The notes: generated by a model from the letters alone, not told the origin. A DNA stretch of 64,000 bases from Flavobacterium crocinum (GCF_003122385.1 NZ_CP029255.1:5580001-5644000); one strand, 5' to 3'. Counted from the stretch's first letter, positions 53,357-61,555 are shown. Translations and numbers: made by a program.

Positions 53357-53890
53357 TTATAATGTTTCGTTTAAAACGGCAACTGCCTCTTTCCAGTTAT
53401 TTACCCTCAAATGATGTGTTTGGTTCACATTATGAAATGCTGTAAACATAATTGGTTTTCCGATACAATAATCCAGATTTTTACAGTGATCATCTATCAT
53501 ATAATCGGTATTGATGATTCTTTTACTTCCGCATAGAACAATATTTTCCCATTTAATAAAAGGAAAATATTCTCCAAGCCAGGCCACTTTTTCTGCAAGA
53601 GAAACCGGAAATTCTGTCGCGGCAGAAACAATAAAAATTTCAAAATTCTTTTGTAACTCTCGCACACTTTCAACCGCATCCTGCATTACAGGCAAGGTTC
53701 TGAAAAAATTATCCTTATTTAAAACTTTAAATAACAAATCTCTTTCCTTAAAAGCCTCTTCTTCACTTAAACCCTGAATACTTTCTTTGGTTAAACTAGT
53801 TCCGTAAGCTGTATTATAGTGATCTATTAGCTGAGATTCAAAATCAGCCAGTACGCCGTCCATATCGATTGCAATTGTTTTCTTTTTCAT
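53357..53890 (-). CDS. 5'(3')-deoxyribonucleotidase
   Basis: A 177-residue HAD-superfamily phosphatase. The nucleophile motif is A-I-D-M-D-G-V-L-A-D-F-E (first Asp nucleophile, second Asp acid/base). Motif II is I-F-I-V-S-A-A-T, and the late D-Y-M-I-D-D-H block is the metal-binding motif IV. It removes phosphate from deoxynucleoside monophosphates in the cytoplasm. It diverges from a DeoR-type regulator with a shared operator in the 90-base gap, so it is a likely target. Confidence 0.9.
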   Translation of the reverse strand: MKKKTIAIDMDGVLADFESQLIDHYNTAYGTSLTKESIQGLSEEEAFKERDLLFKVLNKDNFFRTLPVMQDAVESVRELQKNFEIFIVSAATEFPVSLAEKVAWLGEYFPFIKWENIVLCGSKRIINTDYMIDDHCKNLDYCIGKPIMFTAFHNVNQTHHLRVNNWKEAVAVLNETL

Positions 53891-53919
53891 TGTAAAATTA
53901 TTTTGCGGTAAAATTATGC

Positions 53920-53945
53920 AAAAATTGCAATATATTGCAATTTTT
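53920..53945. promoter_or_regulatory. Perfect 26-bp palindrome, probable DeoR-type operator
   Basis: The half AAAAATTGCAATA is followed by its exact complement. A third half-like word TTTTTGCAATATA lies at 53952-53964. Placed between the divergent nucleotidase and DeoR-type genes, it most likely mediates autoregulation and control of the nucleotidase. Confidence 0.75.
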
Positions 53946-53979
53946 AACGTATTTTTGCAATATAAAACCGCAAAAAGAA

Positions 53980-54729
53980 ATGAAAAAGGAAGAACGTCAA
54001 AAAGCCATTTTAGAGTACTTAGCTAAAGAACATCGCGTAACCTCCATAGAATTAAGCGAATACCTGAGCGTTTCAGAAGACACCATAAGACGTGATTTAA
54101 AGGAGCTTTCAGATCAGGGACTTTTAAAAGCAGTTCGCGGCGGCGCGGTTGCCCCTTCTCCTATTCCGTTACATTACAGAAAAAGAGAAAAACACGATAT
54201 CGAAAACAAAAAGATTATTGCCCAAAAAGCGATTTCTTATTTAAAAGACGGACAAGTCGTTTTTATTGATGGAGGGACAACTTCTTTAGCTTTAGTAGCA
54301 AGCTTTCCTTACGATCTAAAATTAACGGTTATTACCAATAGTTTTCCGGTCGCCTCGTTAGTGGAAGATTTACCTAACATTGATTTAATTTTTGCGGGCG
54401 GTAAAATGTGTAAAACTTCTTTTACCACTTCAAGTATTGAAACAATGGATTTTTTTAGAAATTTCAGAGCCGATGTCTGCATTTTAGGAATCTGCAGTAT
54501 TCATCACGAACGCGGTATTACAGGGATTTTATATGATGATTCGATGCTTAAAAAGAATATGGTTCAAAATTCCAATTTTGTAATCGCATTGAGTTCGATA
54601 GAAAAAGTAGAAACTGCCGAATCTTATTTTGTTTGCCCAATAAAAGACATAAATGTTTTGGTAACGAATGTTTCGCCGGAAGAAGAAATTTTAAAAGCCT
54701 ACAAAAACACCGGATTAACAATTCTGTAA
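53980..54729 (+). CDS. DeoR/GlpR family transcriptional repressor
   Basis: About 249 residues from ATG 53980 (M-K-K-E-E-R-Q-K-A-I-L-E-Y-L); an upstream ATG at 53935 would begin inside the palindromic operator. N-terminal HTH: V-T-S-I-E-L-S-E-Y-L-S-V-S-E-D-T-I-R-R-D-L. The C-terminal sugar-phosphate sensor domain carries F-I-D-G-G-T-T and I-F-A-G-G-K. The effector is probably a phosphorylated sugar or nucleoside-derived phosphate. The adjacent nucleotidase makes deoxyribonucleosides, which fits a deoxyribose-type inducer. Confidence 0.9.
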   Translation: MKKEERQKAILEYLAKEHRVTSIELSEYLSVSEDTIRRDLKELSDQGLLKAVRGGAVAPSPIPLHYRKREKHDIENKKIIAQKAISYLKDGQVVFIDGGTTSLALVASFPYDLKLTVITNSFPVASLVEDLPNIDLIFAGGKMCKTSFTTSSIETMDFFRNFRADVCILGICSIHHERGITGILYDDSMLKKNMVQNSNFVIALSSIEKVETAESYFVCPIKDINVLVTNVSPEEEILKAYKNTGLTIL

Positions 54730-54875
54730 TCTTTTGAAATAATAAGGAGCTATTTCCAGCCATCCGCTATATCTTTCCTTGCCTAAAGAAGGCAAGCAAA
54801 GGATGCCGCTTCTGTCTGGGCTAGGGTAATCAGTTTCATAAGATGCAATAGGTTAATATATTTTTAAACCGCAAA

Positions 54876-54909
54876 AAAGCCTTTCAGAATTTTACTCCTG
54901 AAAGGCTTT
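54876..54909. terminator. Terminator
   Basis: Stem AAAGCCTTTCAG / CTGAAAGGCTTT with a 10-nt loop. It ends the DeoR-type gene about 150 bases after its stop. The spacer before it holds no gene. Confidence 0.75.
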
Positions 54910-54976
54910 CTTTCTCTACAAATTAATTGGCGAAATTATTTCCATCTGTCACCAATACCTCGTAAATCTTCGTATG

Positions 54977-55085
54977 ATAAGTTTTTCCTTAATTTTCTCT
55001 CATTTTTTTATAACGTGAAATTTAATAAAATAAATTAGACTGGTCAAGCATATCGCCACACGAAAGGATTCGTGCGTGAGCGGGG
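54977..55085 (+). repeat. Cassette-end repeat, third copy of 30-bp element
   Basis: About 110 bases like 59240-59341: AAGTTT..., TTTAATAAA, AATTAGACT, then the 30-base element at 55056-55085 (CCACACGAAAGGATTCGTGC plus GTGAGCGGGG, 29 of 30 matching). It marks the far end of the toxin array. Confidence 0.75.
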
Positions 55086-55092
55086 CTTTTGT

Positions 55093-55138
55093 TGTAATTC
55101 GCAATAGGCACGAGCGGGGCGCTCGCGCCAGCGGGGAT
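55093..55138. repeat. GC-rich island at immunity-fragment break
   Basis: A stretch of GAGCGGGGCGCTCGCGCC type in otherwise AT-rich DNA, ending in GTATCCCCGCT on the minus strand, exactly where the immunity-gene remnant at 55152 loses homology. Likely a recombination scar. Confidence 0.5.
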
Positions 55139-55151
55139 ACACTATCTTTTA

Positions 55152-55280
55152 TTAAAGTTTTTTTGTATTAGAAGTAATTGTAACTTCTTCATTTGAAACA
55201 ATTTCTTTTATAGTAATAGGTTCTTTCTCTCTACAAGAAATTATTAAGAGGGCAAACGCATAAAAATATATTCTTTTCAT
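55152..55280 (-). pseudogene. Truncated immunity lipoprotein (unit 6)
   Basis: The first 42 codons of an immunity-type lipoprotein (M-K-R-I-Y-F-Y-A-F-A-L-L-I-I-S-C, then E-P-I-T-I-K-E-I-V-S), ending early. Past an A-run the next frame reads T-L-I-K-D-S-V-S, as in intact relatives (P-L-I-K-D-S), so one frameshift is followed by complete loss of the rest at the GC-rich island. Confidence 0.8.
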
Positions 55281-55298
55281 AAATTATATTGGTAAGAG

Positions 55299-55763
55299 TT
55301 ATTGATTAATGAAAATACTATCAATGACTGTTATTATTTTATCTTCATTCTCTAATTTTTGGAAGTAGTGAAAAAGAGTGTAAGAAAGTGGAGATTGGAA
55401 ATTAATTTGATTTCTTTTTAAATCAATTATTTCATCTATAGTTTTAAATTCGCCTCTCAATAATTTATCCAGTATTTCTTGATTTATTTGAGTTGTTTTA
55501 TATTTATATCTATCTTCTTAAGATCCACTAGTTAATAAAAAATCATTGATACCACCAATACCTTTATCTTTTGCTTTTTCTGCTAATTCATAAATTACAT
55601 TATCCCATGTTTCTATAATGGATTCACTAATACTTGGCATAACTAATGTTACAATAAAATCTATAGGAGCAAAACCAGTCATAATAGTTTTTGGATCTTC
55701 ATCCATTGCAAAACTTATTACATCTGATGCAAAATCGAATATTCCTAATAACTCTTTAGAAGA
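55299..55763 (-). pseudogene. Orphan toxin tip 6, no start, internal TAA
   Basis: Toxin C-terminal fragment abutting the stop of the previous immunity pseudogene. It begins S-S-K-E-L-L-G-I-F-D-F-A-S-D-V, continues F-A-M-D-E-D-P-K-T-I, P-S-I-S-E-S-I-I-E-T-W-D, A-K-D-K-G-I-G-G-I, and ends S-I-F-I-N-Q. TAA at 55518-55520 interrupts it where relatives have a Lys or Gln. The fragment lacks promoter, start and delivery part. Confidence 0.82.
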
Positions 55764-56350
55764 CTACCAATTAATTTTTCTTTTCACATAAACTTTTTTT
55801 TCACCTTTCAACCAAACCCCCAATACAATTGAATCATTAATTTTATTAAAATCATTGACCATATGGTGATTCTCGATATTAAATTTATCATATGATATTA
55901 GTTTTATAGTATCTCCAATTTTAAATTTTCTATAGATCGGTTTATATTGTATTTTTTAAGCAATTCTTTTGCATCATTTTTTGAAATTAAATGATTTCTT
56001 TCTTTTATAAGAATATGAATTGATTCGTTAGATGATAAGTATGGCATTAATGAATGAATAGGTTTTGTTTTATCATTTTTATTAAAAACTTGGTAATCGA
56101 TAAAATCATCTAATAAACGTTTTCCATCCAGAAGGTAGAAAATATCAATATCAATAATTTCAGAAGATTTTTTAATTACTTCAAATTCACTTGGAATACT
56201 GATACAAATACTATCTTTTATCAGAGGATTTTTCAAACTTGGTAGAATCGTTACTATTTCTTTTGAATCTATCTGCTTAATTTCTATGGGGTCATTTTGT
56301 TTACAAGAAGCTAATAAATAAAATATAGTATATAAGTATGCTTTTCTCAT
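55764..56350 (-). pseudogene. Immunity lipoprotein with one-base frameshift (unit 5)
   Basis: Starts as an intact lipoprotein (M-R-K-A-Y-L-Y-T-I-F-Y-L-L-A-S-C, P-I-E-I-K-Q-I, P-L-I-K-D-S-I, E-R-N-H-L-I-S-K, L-L-K-K-Y-N-I-N-R-S). At about 55915-55925 a single missing base turns N-L-K-F-G-D-T-I-K-L into a premature stop at 55904. The other frame continues L-I-S-Y-D-K-F and ends in the family's constant K-I-N-W at 55767. Otherwise full length. Confidence 0.85.
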
Positions 56351-56362
56351 TTTTTTTTAATT

Positions 56363-56893
56363 TTAATTTATAAAAATAGTATCTACGCATGTTACTGTAT
56401 TTTCTTCTGAATTTTTAGATTGTTTTTTATAGTGAAAAATACTATAAATAAACATAGATTGATTGTAATTATTTTTAATCATTTCATCATCTTTTAAAAT
56501 TTTTAATTCTTCAATCGTTTTTATTTCACCTTTTAATAATTTATCTAACAATATTTGGTTAATTTCAGTAATATTAAATTCATATCTTTTCTCTTTCCCG
56601 CCAGGACTTTGTAAAAACTCATTAATACCTCTAATACCTTTATCTTTAGCTTTTTCTGCTAATTCGAATACAACATTATCCCATGTTTCTATAATGGATT
56701 CACTAATACTAGGCATAACCAATGTTACAAGAAAATCTAACGGTGCAAAACCAGTGATAATAGTTTTTGGATCTTCATCCATGGCAAAACTTATTACATC
56801 TGATGCAAAATCGAATATTCCTAATAATTCTTTAGAAGCTTTTGCTATGGTGTTAAATGTGCCAACTTCTTTAAAATAATCTATTTGGCTTAT
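56363..56893 (-). pseudogene. Orphan toxin tip 5, begins at the G-I-S-Q junction
   Basis: About 176 codons open from I-S-Q-I-D-Y-F-K-E-V-G to C-V-D-T-I-F-I-N, undamaged but with no start codon: TGA directly precedes the first Ile codon. Core motifs: A-S-K-E-L-L-G-I-F-D-F-A-S-D-V, F-A-P-L-D-F-L-V-T-L-V-M-P-S-I-S, E-K-A-K-D-K-G-I-R-G-I-N, L-L-K-G-E-I-K-T-I-E-E-L. It could become active only after recombination onto a delivery part. Confidence 0.82.
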
Positions 56894-56909
56894 TCATTAC
56901 TTGATTTTT

Positions 56910-57481
56910 TTACCAATTTATTTTTTTTCTATTTGTGAAAATTAAATCTCCTTTGTTATAATTTGACAAAATTATTGAATCATTCTGGTGGTTAATAAAT
57001 TGTTTCATTGTGATTGGATTCTCTTTTTTGAATCTATTAAAACTTATAATTTTAACAGACTTTTGAATTTCAATTATATTTTTATCAATCTTATATTTTG
57101 AAAAAATTTTTCGAGCCTCATTTTTGGTTATATATATATAATTTTCTCTAATAATTAAATGTAATTCTTCTTGCTGTTTTATTTTCCTTTCTGTTTTCAA
57201 AATTTCATCGTGTTGATTTTTATCGTAAACTATAAAATCATCTAAATCTTTTAAGAGTTTACCATTATGAGTCATATAAATAATAGATTTATCAATTTCT
57301 GTATCTAAATTATTAATAATTTTATATTCTATTGGGATCTCTAAAATTAGAGAGTCTTTATTTTTGTAATCACTTTATATATATATATATATTCATTACT
57401 TTCCAATTGTTGTAATGTTACAAAAGCTTTATTTTGACAAGCTGATATAAGAAATAATATAATTATTGAGTGAAATTTCAT
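56910..57481 (-). pseudogene. Immunity lipoprotein broken near a TA repeat (unit 4)
   Basis: The N-terminal part (M-K-F-H-S-I-I-I-L-F-L-I-S-A-C-Q-N, ATG at 57481) and the C-terminal part (I-L-E-I-P-I-E-Y-K-I ... K-N-E-A-R-K-I-F ... T-N-R-K-K-I-N-W) lie in different frames. The break is at or just after a (TA)8 run at about 57376-57391. Shortening or lengthening the run by one unit still leaves a stop, so at least two lesions are present. Confidence 0.78.
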
Positions 57482-57486
57482 ACAAT

Positions 57487-57930
57487 TTAGTTATTAATAA
57501 ATATTGAATCAATTGTTGTAATATATTTGTCTTCATCTTGATTATATACGGAGCTATAGAAAAGAGTATACATCATAGAAAATTCATTTTGTTTATTTTT
57601 ATTTTTTAAGTCCCTCAATTGGTCAATTGTTTTTATTTCTCCTCTGAGTAATTTATTCAATACGATTTGATTTATTTCTAAAATATTGAACCCATACCTA
57701 CTTTGTTGTCCACTACTGGTTAATAAAAAATCATTAATACCACGAATACCTTTATCTTTTGCTTTTTCGGCCAATTCGTACACAGGACGATCCCAAGATT
57801 CAATTATAGACTCACTAATACTTGGCATAACTAATGTTACAAGAAAATCTAAAGGAGTAAAACCAGTCATAATAGTTTTTGGATCTTCATCCATGGCAAA
57901 ACTTATTACATCTGATTTAGATTTTACCAA
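57487..57930 (-). pseudogene. Orphan toxin tip 4, lacks start
   Basis: About 147 codons, fused over the end of immunity gene 3 and beginning in the toxin at S-D-V-I-S-F-A-M-D-E-D-P-K-T-I. The full C-terminal tip is kept: P-L-D-F-L-V-T-L-V-M-P-S-I-S, A-K-D-K-G-I-R-G-I-N-D-F, L-L-R-G-E-I-K-T-I-D-Q-L, T-I-D-S-I-F-I-N-N. The only possible start, a TTG at 57930, overlaps the previous stop. About 30 residues shorter at its front than tip 5. Confidence 0.78.
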
Positions 57931-58505
57931 TTGATTTTAATTTTTGTTGGTTTGTAAATTTCCTCTCCCTTTTTTCTAGTCGTAATAATTATAGTACCTC
58001 CCACTTTTCTTAGGTCGTTTAAAATGAAAGAGTTTTCTTTTCGAAATTGATTGTAAGAAATTAATTTTATTGTGTCACCTAATTTAAAATCTTCTAATGA
58101 ATGATTTATATTATAACGTTTTAATAATTCTCTAGCATAATTTTTAGATATTAAATGATTCTTTTCTCTAAGAATAATTCTAAGTGGTTTTTCTACTGAT
58201 AAATAAAACTTTAAATTGTTTATTGGCTTATTATTAATAAACATTTCAAATTCTGAAATTTGCATTAAATTTTTTTGATTTATTACGTAATATAAATCAA
58301 TGGATTCTAAAGAGGAATCATATGTTTCTATTTCAAACTCTGCTGGAATATTTATTGAGACACTATCTTTTGCATCTATTTTTTTTAGATTTGGAGTAAT
58401 AGTAACAATTTGATCTGAAATAATTTGCTTTATGGTAATAGGTTCTTTTTTTTTACAGGAATTTATAGCGCATATTGTAAAGGCTAACAAAATTATTTTT
58501 TTCAT
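57924..58505 (-). CDS. Immunity-type lipoprotein (unit 3)
   Basis: A 193-residue intact lipoprotein (M-K-K-I-I-L-L-A-F-T-I-C-A-I-N-S-C-K-K). Family marks: E-P-I-T-I-K-Q-I-I-S, K-D-S-V-S-I-N-I-P-A-E-F-E, R-E-K-N-H-L-I-S-K, L-L-K-R-Y-N-I-N-H-S, F-K-L-G-D-T-I-K-L-I and the terminal K-I-N-W. It follows the tip-3 stop by 8 bases. Outer-membrane or periplasmic lipoprotein immunity proteins usually protect from toxins acting on the envelope. No known immunity family is recognised; the role is inferred from position and repeated pairing. Confidence 0.72.
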   Translation of the reverse strand: MKKIILLAFTICAINSCKKKEPITIKQIISDQIVTITPNLKKIDAKDSVSINIPAEFEIETYDSSLESIDLYYVINQKNLMQISEFEMFINNKPINNLKFYLSVEKPLRIILREKNHLISKNYARELLKRYNINHSLEDFKLGDTIKLISYNQFRKENSFILNDLRKVGGTIIITTRKKGEEIYKPTKIKINW

Positions 58506-58513
58506 TGTATTAT

Positions 58514-59215
58514 TTATAAGTTAATAAATATGCAATCAATTATAGTTGCTTCTTCATCTTTATCTTTCTCTTTTTGTTTGTAATAAAAAAGTATGTAAGA
58601 GGGAGAAGATGAAAAATTATTGTTCTCTCTTTGTAAGTTTTGTAAATCGTCTATTTTTTTTATTTCTTCTTTAAGTAATTTATCAAGTATAATTTGATTT
58701 ATTTCTAAAAAATTATATCCATACCTACTGTCTTTTCCAGCATTAGTTAATATAAAATCATTAATTCCTCGTACTCCTTTATCTTTTGCTTTTTCAGCTA
58801 AATCAAAAACAACATTGTCCCATGTTTCGATTATAGATTCTGTGATACTTGGGGAAATTATTGCGACAAGAAAATCTAACGGTGCAAAACCAGTCATAAT
58901 ACTTTTTGGATCTTCATCCATTGCAAAACTTATTACATCAGAGGCAAAATCGAATATTCCTAGTAATTCTTTAGAAGCTTTTGCTATGGTGTTAAATGTG
59001 CCAACTTCCTTAAAATAATCAAGCTGGCTTATTCCTTTTGTCGTCACTATTTTTCCATCTTTTCTATAACCAAAATTTCCTGCCTTCGTAACTTCATAAA
59101 GTTCACCGCTATTGTCGTAAACTGGTTTAGTATATATTTTACGGCTAAATTCTATTTTACCCATATTGTTTGCCAAATATCCTCTCTTCAATTGTCTTAC
59201 CCCCCGCTCCCGCAC
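58514..59215 (-). pseudogene. 5'-truncated toxin with delivery linker (unit 3)
   Basis: A frame of 233 codons starting, if at all, with GTG inside the 30-base repeat. Homology to the right-edge toxin begins at Q-L-K-R-G-Y-L-A-N-N-M-G-K, covers the linker (Y-T-K-P-V-Y-D-N-S-G-E-L-Y-E, N-F-G-Y-R-K-D-G-K), the junction T-K-G-I-S-Q-L-D-Y-F-K, and a full tip (S-K-E-L-L-G-I-F-D-F-A-S-D-V ... I-D-C-I-F-I-N). Everything upstream is cut off exactly at the repeat. The tip itself is undamaged. Confidence 0.8.
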
Positions 59216-59341
59216 GAATCCTTTCGTGTGGTAAGTTTCCGCTTAATCTAAATTTTTACTGTTTTATAAATTAAAGTTTAATAAAGAAAATTAGACTTGA
59301 CCTGCATACCTCCACACGAAAGGATTCGTGCGGGAGCGGGG
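59202..59341. repeat. Perfect 30-bp inverted repeat element
   Basis: Arms 59202-59231 and 59312-59341 are exact complements (the plus-strand right arm starts CCACACGAAAGGATTCGTGC and ends GGGAGCGGGG), 80 bases apart. Each arm has an inner CACGAA/TTCGTG stem. The right arm plus flank is also a direct repeat of 54977-55085. No gene lies inside. The left arm cuts the unit-3 toxin. Confidence 0.85.
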
Positions 59342-59383
59342 TATTTATTAATCATGAATACTATATATGTAAATACTCTTCAT

Positions 59384-59941
59384 TTATTTACCAGGACCAC
59401 CTATTCCAGCTTTATTCCATATTTCTTCATCTAAAAAAGCGCCATTTTTATCATATTTTCTAATTTCTGTGGTGTGGAGAGTTTCAATTGTTATTATTTT
59501 CTCACCACTTGCCGTAATCCTCACTATTTCAATAATGTCTCCGCAATAATAGACATCGCTGTCATGAATTAGACTATTCTTAAAATCATATAAAGTAGCT
59601 TTATCTACAAAGCCATCTGTCACTATGTATTTAATCGTATATGTTTCACCACGCTTTATAAACTTTTCATCAAGTTTTCCGTCAATTTTGCCAGCTTTAT
59701 TTATTGAAAATTTTGTAAAAAAATCATCGTATTTAATTATGTAATTTCCTTCTTTTAATATTGTGTCTCTAGCGAGATCATAACGGTTTTTATATTTACT
59801 AGCCAGAACAGAAAACTTATAAGTTACTGAGTTAAGTCTAACTTGAAAAGTCTCTTTATTTAAGGGTGAGAAATCAATATCTTTTTGTTGAGAGAAAACG
59901 AACTGTTGTGTTAAAAACACGAATACAATTATAAATTTCAT
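59384..59941 (-). CDS. Secreted hypothetical protein in toxin array
   Basis: A 185-residue protein with a Sec signal (M-K-F-I-I-V-F-V-F-L-T-Q-Q-F-V-F-S-Q-Q) and a beta-rich mature part containing F-S-I-N-K-A-G-K-I-D-G-K-L-D, a short MORN-like hairpin, and a C-terminal I-R-K-Y-D-K-N-G-A-F-L-D-E-E. It is not related to the K-I-N-W lipoproteins. It sits alone between an immunity-gene remnant and the inverted repeat. A hairpin CTGCAAAAT / ATTTTGCAG is 22 bases ahead of its start. It could be the immunity gene of a lost toxin. No function can be named. Confidence 0.62.
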   Translation of the reverse strand: MKFIIVFVFLTQQFVFSQQKDIDFSPLNKETFQVRLNSVTYKFSVLASKYKNRYDLARDTILKEGNYIIKYDDFFTKFSINKAGKIDGKLDEKFIKRGETYTIKYIVTDGFVDKATLYDFKNSLIHDSDVYYCGDIIEIVRITASGEKIITIETLHTTEIRKYDKNGAFLDEEIWNKAGIGGPGK

Positions 59942-60039
59942 ATTTTTTAGTCTTTAATTTACTCTGCAAAATGTGTTACGATATTTTGCAGAATTATTGT
60001 TAATTCTGCTTAGTAGCATGATAAATTTTACGTAGCCTT

Positions 60040-60175
60040 TTACCAATTGATTTTTTTTGAAGTATAAAAATTCTCATCCTTACCTCTCATTGCTTTAAAA
60101 TCAATTGAATCAGGATTTTTATTTTTACTTTTATTGTATGTTTCGAAATGCTGGTTGGCAAAGAAGAAGTTTAAG
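60040..60175 (-). pseudogene. C-terminal remnant of an immunity lipoprotein
   Basis: The frame ending at 60042 reads N-P-D-S-I-D-F-K-A-M-R-G-K-D-E-N-F-Y and then K-K-I-N-W, almost the same as the end of the lipoprotein at 62104 (P-D-S-I-H-F-K-A-M-R-G-K). No start or upstream homology. It lies directly behind the 256-residue gene, as expected for a recombination footprint. Confidence 0.8.
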
Positions 60176-60181
60176 TTTCTA

Positions 60182-60949
60182 TTATTTTTTATTTTTGAGA
60201 TCAATTCTTTTAGTAAAATTTGTTCTATAATACTTTTCCATTTGTTCTCGATTCATATTTTTAATAGTGTCAAATACATCAATATAGATTTGCTCATTAC
60301 TATTAAATCTTGTCTCAATAAACATTGGCATACCTAAATTTCTATTATCATAGAAGTAGATGTTAAATCTTTTATTTTCGTCTGCTTTATACAAACTATC
60401 AATTACTTTTTTATTTATGGGAACATTAAGAGTTTCTGATAAAAATTTAAATTGTTCGCTATAATCATTATAATCAAGTTCATTAAAATTAAATTTACAA
60501 TGCAATTTCTCTTCGATAAATTGATGTCTTTTGTAATAGTAAAAAGTCCTGCTAAAAAAGGGGAAAATACTAGCCCTATATTTAAGCTGTAGATTATTAA
60601 ACGATTCTTTATATTCATCATAATAAAGATCACTATATTCATTATAATAAAGATTACTCAATTCGAAGGCTGCAGTATTGTAAGTTAAGTCAGTAACATT
60701 CCCACTATTTCCATCATCAAATGAATTTAGTCGAATCATTTTTAATCTATTGTTTTTAATTTCAATTTTATAAGGGATGTATACGTTGATGACCTTTTCC
60801 CAGTCTTCATTTAGATCTACACTAAACTTTATTGGAACATTAGTTGCTCTTTCTTCTTTTATTGTAATTGGTTTTTTAAAATAATTCCACATTATTACAA
60901 TTAAAAAGCAAGTTATAATAGTGATAAAAGTCTTTTTGTATTTTTTCAT
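60182..60949 (-). CDS. Membrane-anchored hypothetical, distant immunity relative
   Basis: About 255 residues from ATG 60949, four bases after the stop of unit-2 immunity. One N-terminal TM or uncleaved signal (I-T-I-I-T-C-F-L-I-V-I-M-W) is followed by K-K-P-I-T-I-K-E, and then V-I-N-V-Y-I-P-Y-K-I-E-I, matching the opening P-I-T-I-K-Q ... I-P-x-E-F-E-I of the lipoproteins. The later part is rich in Tyr, Asn and Phe and not recognised. It is probably a diverged, membrane-anchored member of the same protective family. Translation may be coupled to the gene before it. Confidence 0.62.
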   Translation of the reverse strand: MKKYKKTFITIITCFLIVIMWNYFKKPITIKEERATNVPIKFSVDLNEDWEKVINVYIPYKIEIKNNRLKMIRLNSFDDGNSGNVTDLTYNTAAFELSNLYYNEYSDLYYDEYKESFNNLQLKYRASIFPFFSRTFYYYKRHQFIEEKLHCKFNFNELDYNDYSEQFKFLSETLNVPINKKVIDSLYKADENKRFNIYFYDNRNLGMPMFIETRFNSNEQIYIDVFDTIKNMNREQMEKYYRTNFTKRIDLKNKK

Positions 60950-60951
60950 AT

Positions 60952-61545
60952 CTACCAATTGATTTTTTTATCTAGAAAGAAAAAATATTTCTCACCTCTA
61001 GTTACCTTAAAACTAATAGAGTCATTAATCTTAGTGATATTTTTAATTATTTCTTTATTCTCTTTTTTGAATTTATCATAAGTTGTCAGTTTTATAGTAT
61101 CACCAAACTTTAAATTGTCTAAAGACCTATTGATATGGTATTTTTTTAATAATTCTTTAGCCTCTTTTTTTGAAATCAGATGGTTTCTTTCTTTCAGAAT
61201 TATATTAATTATTTTCCTGCTGTGTGATAAATCATTAGCATTTAAATTAGATATGGGATGTGTCTTATTTCGCTTGTTATAAACCTGATAATCAAAAGTA
61301 TCATCATATTGACTTTTGCCATTAACTATATAATTCCAAGTTATATAAGAGACTTTCGAGGAGTTTATGTGAATTTCCAGTTCTATTGGAATACTCAAAG
61401 AAAGACTATCTTTTATTAAAGGGTTTTTAAGACTTGGTAAAATAGTTACTGCCTCTTGAGAATCAATTTGCTTAACATCGATTGGTGCTCTTGAGTTACA
61501 GGAAAAAAGTATAATAATTAACAATGTAAATATAAGTTGTTTCAT
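60952..61545 (-). CDS. Immunity-type lipoprotein (unit 2)
   Basis: About 197 residues from ATG 61545 (M-K-Q-L-I-F-T-L-L-I-I-I-L-F-S-C-N-S); six residues more are possible upstream. Intact family pattern: P-I-D-V-K-Q-I, P-L-I-K-D-S-L, K-E-R-N-H-L-I-S-K-K-E-A-K-E-L-L-K-K-Y, L-K-F-G-D-T-I-K-L-T-T-Y, K-K-I-N-W at the end. It starts 10 bases after the tip-2 stop and is followed within 3-4 bases by the membrane-anchored relative. It is close in sequence to the frameshifted unit-5 gene. Confidence 0.72.
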   Translation of the reverse strand: MKQLIFTLLIIILFSCNSRAPIDVKQIDSQEAVTILPSLKNPLIKDSLSLSIPIELEIHINSSKVSYITWNYIVNGKSQYDDTFDYQVYNKRNKTHPISNLNANDLSHSRKIINIILKERNHLISKKEAKELLKKYHINRSLDNLKFGDTIKLTTYDKFKKENKEIIKNITKINDSISFKVTRGEKYFFFLDKKINW

Positions 61546-61555
61546 ATTTTTAAAA

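Noticed and set aside
57376..57391. (TA)8 run as a phase-variation switch of immunity gene 4
   Set aside because: Changing the run by one unit either way still leaves a stop in every register, so it cannot act as a simple on/off switch; the gene is treated as decayed.
59202..59341. Insertion sequence
   Set aside because: Only 80 bases lie between the arms and no transposase frame is present, so at most it is a non-autonomous element.
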